Shown here piece by piece: positions 56,260 through 64,000 of a stretch of DNA of 64,000 nt. The notes beneath the pieces are model-generated. The model did no database searches and was not told the DNA's origin. It saw only the letters and a program-made list of their open reading frames with translations. Position 1 is the stretch's first letter. Every line of letters begins with the position of its first letter. Both the position numbers and the translations under genes were made by a program. This stretch comes from Imbricaverruca yamaguchii (lineage: Eukaryota; Arthropoda; Thecostraca; Neoverrucidae), in NCBI GenBank assembly GCA_034440575.1, contig JAOTOL010001614.1, positions 434,001-498,000 of the forward strand, written 5' to 3'.

Positions 56260-57828
56260 AGCGCCGGCTTCACGGTGTGTGCATTGCTGCTGAGATTGTC
56301 TGGTAGTCATTGGGATAGCTTAGGTTATGATGCAAGAGCGCTTTATGATTTGCCACGCGTCGGTGAATGTGTGTGGGGAGAGTGCAAACTCGTTCGCTAC
56401 AGCTCCGAGCGATGGACTATTGCTGAGTGATGTTTGCGTTGAAGCTAACATGCTGTTCTTTTGTTCGCTTCAATTACCCTTATTTTATAAGCGTCCTCTT
56501 AGATTATTGATATATTATTATCACTCTGATGAATATAAAACGAGAAAGGGAACTGATGGACTTCCCGGTGCAAATCGGTGTTCGCTTCGTCAGTGACTTG
56601 ATACCGGAAATGGCAACCGGCATGCATTACGCAACGAACATCAGTACTCAGCCATGGAGATCACCGCGCGCGGTAACAAATAAGGTGAGACACGCTCCGG
56701 CAATCAGTCGTACAAAATTGCTCAGTCACCCTATGTACACGAAACTTCACGTTCATGAAATGATCAATCATCATGCTATGTTAGAGAACTGGATGGCAAG
56801 CCACTGGTCGCAAACTTCACTGGCGAACTGCTCCAATTTCTCCTCGTCAAACAGGTAGTTTGTGGGCATGGCCAAGATGCTCCCTTGATCCACCAGTTCG
56901 ATGACTCCCAGCCATTGCTCAAAGCATTGGCGTTGTTCTGCATGCTTTCGATGGGGAAAGTGCCCCCTCAATATTGGCTATGCCCCCATTCCAATTCCAA
57001 CTTTTAACAGAGTATGTACTATCTAGAGCAGTCAGTATGTTGGGCGCCCCCCCCCATATGCAGAGGCCCAGATTGATTGCCACTTCAGCCTGCCGATTGC
57101 CTCCAAGTATTGCCCCCTCCAATATTTGTATTCCCAGAAATAAACGCCACTGGCTCCAAGCAACTTCCAGTCGTGTGCACCCGGTGCCGTATGGGCAGGA
57201 ACAATCGATCAATATTCCGCCAAGTTACACACTTTGCCTTTTTTACAAAGGCATCTAACTTCGTTTATCTCTTCCTTTTAACAACATCGAAGAAAAGACG
57301 CTAGATGGGACGAATCCGACCTAGTTAACATGCTAGATGATGCTCTGCTTAACAATCGCTCAAGAAGAAGGCTATGGTGTTCATGACGACCACTATATCC
57401 TGGTTGCTGGAAGTCCTCGAACAAGTTTCTTTCCAATGATGGTCAGGACCCAAATGAACCCCACAGTCCCTTGCTACTCACAATCAGGTGCATGATGATG
57501 CTGAACTAGATGAACGCACGCCTCTGACCGCAGTTCCTTCACCCTGTCCGTTGGCGGCTGACAAGGATTAATTCACGAATGGCCCAGCCGCGTCATAGCT
57601 GTATTGGCACCCAATTCATTGACCTCTATATGTAACTAGACAGACAACTCGACTTTTCAAAACTATCCCGTCAGCGCCGCCGCATATGGGCAACACGACG
57701 GCGCTGGCAGGCGCTGCGCAGCGTGTTGTGGATGTAAAGCGGTGACGTTGGAACGTTTTAGGTGGTGAAAGTGACTATCATTTTAAAATGATATATTCAC
57801 ATATGAAGTAAAAACTTTGCTTGATTGT

Positions 57829-57830
<2 letters not shown>
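56260..57830. other. 3' flank of the WH2 gene, no further gene recognised
   Basis: Probably begins with the 3' UTR. AATAAA words occur near 57,139 but within repeat-like sequence ('tgccccctccaatattt' segments), so the polyadenylation site is not assigned. Confidence 0.3.
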
Positions 57831-57831
<1 letters not shown>

Positions 57832-57879
<48 letters not shown>

Positions 57880-57888
57880 GCATATATC
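57832..57888. repeat. (TA)n microsatellite
   Basis: About 25 TA dinucleotides with TG interruptions at the 3' end. Confidence 0.95.
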
Positions 57889-58079
57889 AAGCAAAAACCG
57901 CATAATCTATTCCCCATTAATCCAGTACTTCGACCTGCCTCGTCCCTGTCGTTCATCCCCTTGCGGAGACAGATACAGGGAGCGGAGGGGACATGTGTCC
58001 TCTCATGGCAAGATGGCGCCCATCGTACGAGGAACAGTGGTCCTTCAGTCAGTCTCGAGTGGAGTCCTCTATAGTTAGT

Positions 58080-59010
58080 CAGCTAAAGGTGCCCCTCGGG
58101 ATGAAAATGTGCCCCTTATAATCATTGAGGGCACCCCCTTTAATTTTCAGCCGAATTCTCCCTTCCAAGACATTTGAGTGTGCCCCTCTAGAAAGTGTCA
58201 GATAGAGGTGCGCCTGAGGGTTCATCCAGTGGTTCCAGAATGCCCTCCATCCATGCGAAGTCCTGGAGCCACCCTGTCCTCTTGGCTATTCCCTTGGAAG
58301 TGGTCCAGGGCTAATAGAAAGGATTATGTCCTCGAAAATGGACAGGACCAAATGGATTGGGGGAGCACACTCCATGGGCTCACATGTTAAATATTTGGGG
58401 AAGCCAAAGCCATTATTGTTGGGGCACTTGCCCCCTCGAAAGTATATACAACACCGTTGCCTGATCGTCAACTTGTGCACTTAGGCTGAAGTGCAGCCCT
58501 TTCTTTTTTTTCAGCTAAAGGCGCCCCTCCAGATGAAAATATGTCCCTTGGAATCATTGAGTGCGTCCCCTTAAATTTTCCCCCGAAGTCTCCCTTCAAT
58601 TGCCCTTGAATGCATCCCTCTCGACATTTTAAGCTGAATGCACCCTTGGGGCTCATTCAGTGGATCCAGACATGCCCCTTCAATGCAAAAATCCTGGTTC
58701 CACGCCTGTCCTTTTGGCTACGCCCTTGGAAAAGATCCCGGGCTGATAGAAAGGACTACAATGAAAGAGGAAGTCCTGAGCGCACGATATTGATTCCTGA
58801 AAATAATTCGGGCGGGGGATGAGGGAGGGCAAAATACATAAAGGCAATGGGCAGGCCCAAATTGATTCGGGGAACACACTCCATAGGGTCCCATGTTAAT
58901 GCTTGAAATCATTGGCGGGTCAAAGCCAATATTGATGTGGCACTTATCACTCGAAAATACATGAAGCAACACCCTTGCCTGAGCGTCAACCTGTGCCCTT
59001 AAGGATGGTC
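58080..59010. repeat. Two tandem ~430-bp GCCCCT-rich blocks
   Basis: The block from 58,080 and the block from 58,510 share, in order, 'agctaaaggcgcccctc', 'atgaaaatatgtccctt', 'aatcattgag', 'ggctcattcagtggatcc', 'ttggctacgcccttgga' and 'gctgatagaaagga'. Related fragments occur near 56.95-57.15, 51.8 and 11.1-11.3 kb. Not coding. Confidence 0.65.
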
Positions 59011-59229
59011 GTGTGAATTCAGGGATGTTCGGCGGATTCAGGGGCATGTCTCCATAAAATTTGGAACCTGCGCCCCTCGGGAAGGCTCGAGTACTCCCCT
59101 TCATGTTTTTCATACAGAAACACCTCTTCAGTGCGCTCAAGTATACGCACCCACCCTGCTAAACATATTTTCGGCCGAAGACGCCTCTTCAGGTATTTTT
59201 CAGGATGCACCTCCTAAGAAATGGCGCCC

Positions 59230-61960
59230 CCAGACAAATACCCCACTCCCATGAAGATTCCTGGATCAGATCCTGATTAGGATATAGGACTAACACGCAA
59301 TATACATATTCTGTCAACTGCGAACATTCCCAGCGTTACTTCGCTAACGTTTCTCGGGTATTCGTGGTCTTAATTCCACGGGGTACACATGCCGAATACC
59401 ACACAAAGTTGGCAAAAATATAATAGAAGTTAGACCTCAAAAACACAGTTACACTATTTTACAAGATGTTTCCCCACATGTATCTGCTCATCATGAATCC
59501 AACATAGTTTTGTACTACTTTTTATCAAAATATATCCACAACTTTTCTTTTTACACTTCATTCCATGTTTAAAATGTATTGGCGCCGGCAGCGCGCTCGA
59601 TCTTTTGCCCACATACCCCTGCTCCAGCTGGGACTGACCGGAATAGGACGCGAAAATCAGGTGTCAATCTCGAAATCTCGACCCACTGCACACGCACGCT
59701 GTTTCTTTGTTTCGTCTCTCCAGCACGCTTCGTTTGGAAACCCCAGGGGTCGCACCAAACCCTCTCCCCTCCCCCTCTACTGGAAAAGGTGGCATAATTA
59801 CGCCCATTGGGGTGGTTTGGTATGCACCGTCACAATCAGTTGCCGTAGCAATAGTTGCAAAAACTACCGCTAGTAGCGCTAGTTGTCTCGCTGACAGCCG
59901 TCGACCCGTCTGGAATCGAGTTTGCTCGGCCGATCTTGTCTCTGTGACACTTCGGGGCCACGTTGCGTCGTGCCGATCGGGCCGGGTGACCGGCAAAACC
60001 GGCCGTCTGGACAACTTTGGAAAAACAAAGCAAGGCCTCTTACACTACTAATGAGTGGAAACCACTGCGAAGATTATATCTCTGTTGTATGTCACGTAAA
60101 ATATATGAAGCTGGGATATTTGAGATAAAGTTCCCCTCAACACGGCGACACCAGATCGGGACTGACTTATGCTGCCGCCACTACAGCTGACCAGTCAGTA
60201 GCACTGAAAGCTATTGATGTGTGCATCAGCTCTCCACCATAAGCTGATGTTACTTGAGGAATTGCGCGCCGATGCTTGTCTCGGTGTGGCTATCATAGTC
60301 GCGCTTGTAGCCTCATCTATTTCTGTTCTCTCGTAACTCTGATGCGAAGCAGGCGGCAGAATCGAATCGTCAAAATCTCAAGTAGAAGAACGACCAAGTT
60401 AATTTCCCTGCTACACTGTGCGATGGTGCGTAAAATGAATGCATGCGAGCCCAGTGGAGTGCTTTGAGTGTGGTGCCACTTGACAAGATGCTGCAAATAA
60501 TATATTTATCGACCTGGACAGGGCTTGCCACAGGCCGAATTAGCATAGTTAATTCCTATGGTGAAGGCTCTCCACGGATATCGTTGAAATCATTTTTATC
60601 TTAGATATTTGAATTACAACCAATAGGTTCACACCTGACAACCATCGGGAGCAACTATGCGAATGCAAATTTTGGTTGGCATCACATGTCAGGTAAAACG
60701 GGTCATTATCACAGTACAATCACTCACCAGTCTTCGCGGTAGTTTTCGAATCCGAACAAATTCGAGCATAAAACAATTGCGATTTATTGTACCAGTGTTC
60801 GTGGCATACCCAGTGGGACTTAACTTAGCACATGTGACACATGCAAAGGTCAATATCGCATAACCCGTCAAGGTACTTGGAAATATGTGAAGACCTGTTC
60901 AAGACGACTATGTTCGAAACGAATGACATTCAGGAAAAGGTTACGAGAGGTACCAGAGCAAAACTGCATGCCTTCCATCCTGCTTGACAATTTCGCAATG
61001 ATACTTCTTTCGTAGATAATTGCTTCTTTTGTTGGAAAATATTCCTGAAGATCTCGACAAAAATGCAAATACAAATTCAAGATCAATCACCGAGTCCTAA
61101 TTTCGGAGCCTCCCAACACAGTGCATCTATGCACAAATCACGCTCATGCCAATCTGACAAGTAATCAGTGATGAATAATTGATGGCAGAGAAAATCAATT
61201 TGTTCTGCTAAATGTACCTACTTCAATTATCATTTATGCCATTTTTTAATAATAAACTACTTGATATACATCACAAAACATGCATGACGTCGCCCTCGAT
61301 ATTCGGATCCCACTCGTGGCTAACCCATAGAAGAACCTTCTGAGTCATAGATCCATAAATCATTAGCACCCAGAATTTCACCAAGTTCTACTCAAATTTT
61401 TTAGATTTTCTAATTGTCCCAAAATAGCAACAGCAGCCACAATGATTTGAATTCAGAGCCCCAACGTCCAAAAACTGGAACTTCAAAAGCATCTGTGCTT
61501 CAAATCCCTCCCATGTTTCTCAAACATCCAGTTATTTATAGCTTTAATGCCACAAATCACCAAGCTTCGGAGTTCCGAGTGCTTGAAAACCACATAGAAG
61601 CAGCTGAAAATGCAGGCACTAACAAGAGCAATACGGCAGATAACTCTGGAGCACATTAATTTTCAGAATGTGTCTAGATATTGTCATGCAAAAAGATCAT
61701 AAGTGACTGTTCGGGATTTTGCAGCATGAGGTTTTGTAGTTTGAATAGTTCGGAGTACTAAGATATGGGGGCTTTGAAGCTTCGAGTACCTTTCCACTCC
61801 ATGCACATATAAGGTCTCATATTGGCGGTACCATAATAACTATTCAGCGTGCAGGCTACTGATTTTCGCATGAATTTTACGTTATGCCTAGTAGTTTGTA
61901 AGTAGTACGCTAAGTAATAGTTGTGGAAGCAGAGCATCCATCCCCAGAGTTGTGGGGTGC
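59230..61960. other. No recognised gene
   Basis: Mixed single-copy-looking sequence. Small ORFs on both strands (for example 59,707-60,051 plus and 61,414-61,659 plus) have no recognisable domain, splice support or start context. Confidence 0.3.
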
Positions 61961-61964
61961 ATAT

Positions 61965-61992
61965 AGGTTAGGTTAGGTTAGGTTAGGTTAGG
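61965..61992. repeat. Interstitial telomere-type repeat (TTAGG)5
   Basis: AGG(TTAGG)5, perfect. TTAGG is the ancestral arthropod telomere unit. Too short to be a telomere; an interstitial site. Confidence 0.9.
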
Positions 61993-62576
61993 ATGACAGA
62001 GGTTTACGAATAGTTAACAGTAAATTGCAGAGTAAATACTCTTTCAGTTCAACGTCTATATGGTATTGTGTAATTCAATCCGACCTAAAGCAACGTTGTT
62101 TTCTATTCAATTTGCTATTATTTGATCGAAAACTTGGAAAATTACGTTCACATTTATATTTGTGGTTCAATTGTATTGCTTCAATTTATATTTTCGCGTC
62201 TACGAAGGAAATCAAGCAGCCTAGTCGGAAACGAAAGGTGGGTGGATTAATGCAATCATATATTCTGAGTATCCATCGCAATCAATGACTCATGATCAGC
62301 CTTGTGGAAGCATGCAATTAGTTGTCCACGATCAACCCATTTTAGTAGCATCGATAACAGCGTCGTTCTATTAAATGATGATTAAGCAAAGCCAAATTAG
62401 ACTCTGCAATTCTAAGAAATATAAAAATAAAGTATCTGCCTATGTATGCATGGAACTACAAATGGTATGCATGATTAGAAAGCGTCATGTGGACACCAAA
62501 ACCGGAATTTGACTTGTCTGTCGACACTCCTGAGTTATAATGTTTGTTTCATCTATTATCTCACCAAGGAAGAAAG

Positions 62577-62632
62577 GGTGTGTGCGTATGTCTGTGTGTG
62601 TGGGGGGGGGTGTGTTTGTGTGTGTGTGTGCA

Positions 62633-62663
<31 letters not shown>

Positions 62664-62695
62664 GTGCATGTACGCATGTATACGTGCTTGTGTGC
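62577..62695. repeat. TG-rich microsatellite
   Basis: Imperfect (TG)n with GGGGGGGG and CATG interruptions over about 120 bp. ORFs across it are artefacts. Confidence 0.95.
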
Positions 62696-62769
62696 ATGGT
62701 GCTTGCATGGGCACGGGTTGGTGAGGGCTGGGGAGGGGCTACATGTCCCCCAATTTCTTAAATGTTGCG

Positions 62770-63850
62770 ATTTGTGAAGGCCCCAACTGGGTGTCGTTCG
62801 ACGTGGTTTGCCGTAAGAAATCAAAGAGTTGATAGATCTACATAATTTATCAGATCAAAGGCCAAGCTTATTTTTTGGTAGCATGGCATTTTTTCATCCA
62901 AACTTATCCAAATCTAGAATCAAGCAGGTGGTAAACACTCAAGTGGCACTTCAAACCGGAGCATTTCAAGGTCAAAGGTTTGATTTAGTTTTCAATGGCC
63001 TTGCGCTTCGTCGATATGGCTTCAATTTGCATAATATGAATGCCATTCGACGCTGTTTGTTGTGCGGTCTCAGAAATGCTTGAATTCGAAATAATTTCGA
63101 CAGTCATAGGTTAAGTTGATTTCTTCGGTCGCCTCAATTTTTTTATCTCGTTTTCGCCCAAGCCAAGCAAGGTCAACTATCAAGGTCAACTAGCAAGGTG
63201 TTGAACCCTCGACCAACATTTTGAAACCGGGACAAGTCAAGGTCAAGTCGCAAGGTGTAAGGTGAGTTTGAACTTTTCGAAGTCCTTGCGTTTCGTGATA
63301 ATGGGTTCAATTTGCACCAAGTGGGTGGCATTCGACGTGGCTTGTTGTCCCGTATTAGAAAGCTAAGAAATCGGACTGATTTAAAAGGTTGAATGTCAAG
63401 CCTATTTATTCGGTCGCCTCAGATTTTTCCTTCGCTCAAAGCTACCCACAGCTGGTATTAAGGGATAGCCCGTGGTAAACCTTGAGTAGTATTTCCGAAC
63501 GGGGCTATCTACGTCAAACCTCAAGGCCAAAGTTGAGTTTAATTTGTTTTCGAAGTCCTCTAGCTTCGTCACTATGGCTTCAATTTCCATAAAGTGGATA
63601 TCGTTCGATGTGCCGTGAGGACTGTTCAGTAATCTGCTAAGATTCTGGCCGTCTGCGATCCGAGCAGATTGTTCAGAAATCGAATTAGCTTTCCAGGTCA
63701 AAGTTTGATCTCACTTCTTCGGTCGCCCCGTGCTTTTTCGTTTTCTCCCAAGGGTACCCAAACATGGAATTAAACGATAGTCCGTGGGGTTAAATCCTTG
63801 AGCAACATCTTAAACCGACTCTGAAAAAGTACGTACCACATTTAAGATGG
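62770..63850 (-). repeat. Dispersed tandem repeat, ~275-bp unit (array 2, inverted)
   Basis: Units near 62,785, 63,020, 63,310 and 63,575 each contain a form of 'ggcttcaatttgcataa' followed by 'tggcattcgacgtggcttgt', the reverse complement of the unit described at 11,645. A leading TCGGTCGCCTC...TTTTTC segment is common to all units. Confidence 0.7.
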
Positions 63851-64000
63851 TCAAAATGTAGTAATGAGGTGGTGGTGCCGTTTGTCCCTTTTTTGTATTA
63901 ATTTTACAACATTTACTCCATCTTGACAACATCTTGATTAATACCTTATTACTCCTGAACCCTTTTTTGCCGGCATACTGACTGCAATGATTATTTTTTA

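Noticed and set aside
57139..57144. AATAAA as polyadenylation signal of the WH2 gene
   Set aside because: About 900 bp after the stop and inside GCCCC-type repeat sequence; position alone does not support it.
59664..60051. Overlapping ORFs of about 115 codons on both strands
   Set aside because: Both strands are equally open, with no domain or codon pattern to choose between them.
61414..61659. 81-codon ORF (SQNSNSSHNDLNSEPQRPKT..)
   Set aside because: No ATG at its start, no splice sites in suitable context and no recognised domain; could be a chance ORF.

Overview
This is eukaryotic, intron-bearing, repeat-dense DNA, most likely from an arthropod and possibly a crustacean. The reasons are: two multi-exon genes with GT-AG introns; a short interstitial run of the arthropod telomere repeat TTAGG near 61,965; remnants of non-LTR, Penelope-like, LTR and mariner-type elements; tRNA-derived SINEs with target-site duplications; and many private minisatellites. 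There is no operon structure. Most long open frames in the window are artefacts of tandem repeats. Species assignment is an inference; I see nothing that fixes it further.

Left third (1-13.7 kb, minus strand): a secreted C-type-lectin-like gene. A signal-peptide exon (13,042-13,105) joins in phase to the first half of a C-type lectin domain (8,609-8,779) and then to a Trp-Trp-containing exon (7,209-7,322). Two more exons (3,295-3,426 and 1,061-1,267) carry a Trp-containing segment, then a Thr/Pro-rich linker and the start of a second lectin domain. The model is incomplete and probably runs off the left edge. Intron 1 holds a ~2 kb array of a 7-bp unit (TACACGG) that runs straight into the 3' splice site.

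Middle (13.7-43 kb): accessory sequence. It holds minisatellites with 55, 42, 48, 51, 31 and ~50 bp units, a decayed LTR-retroelement integrase (17.0-17.75 kb) followed by unusual ORFs, two oppositely oriented Penelope-like element 3' ends (24.8-25.25 and 26.7-27.8 kb), a terminal-inverted-repeat element (27,793-28,824) with an inverted partial copy at 2.1-2.8 kb, a near-perfect hairpin (23,884-23,991), a mariner-like transposase relic (32.0-32.5 kb), two SINEs with target-site duplications (37,956-38,135 and 38,400-38,560), and a non-LTR retrotransposon RT fragment (39.7-41.0 kb).

Right third (44-56.3 kb, plus strand): an eight-exon gene that I could assemble with every intron phase matching (2,400 nt, 799 codons plus stop). 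It encodes an acidic N-terminus, a polyproline run, two WH2 actin-binding motifs in separate exons, a coiled coil and a long acidic/coiled C-terminus. This best fits a SALS (sarcomere length short)-like actin regulator of muscle. Its introns carry a LINE endonuclease fragment and private minisatellites, several lying directly at exon borders. One donor must be GC-AG for the model to work.

After 56.3 kb there is only repeat material: GCCCCT-rich tandem blocks (58-59 kb), simple repeats and, at 62.8-63.85 kb, an inverted array of the same ~275-bp repeat seen at 11.6-12.6 kb.
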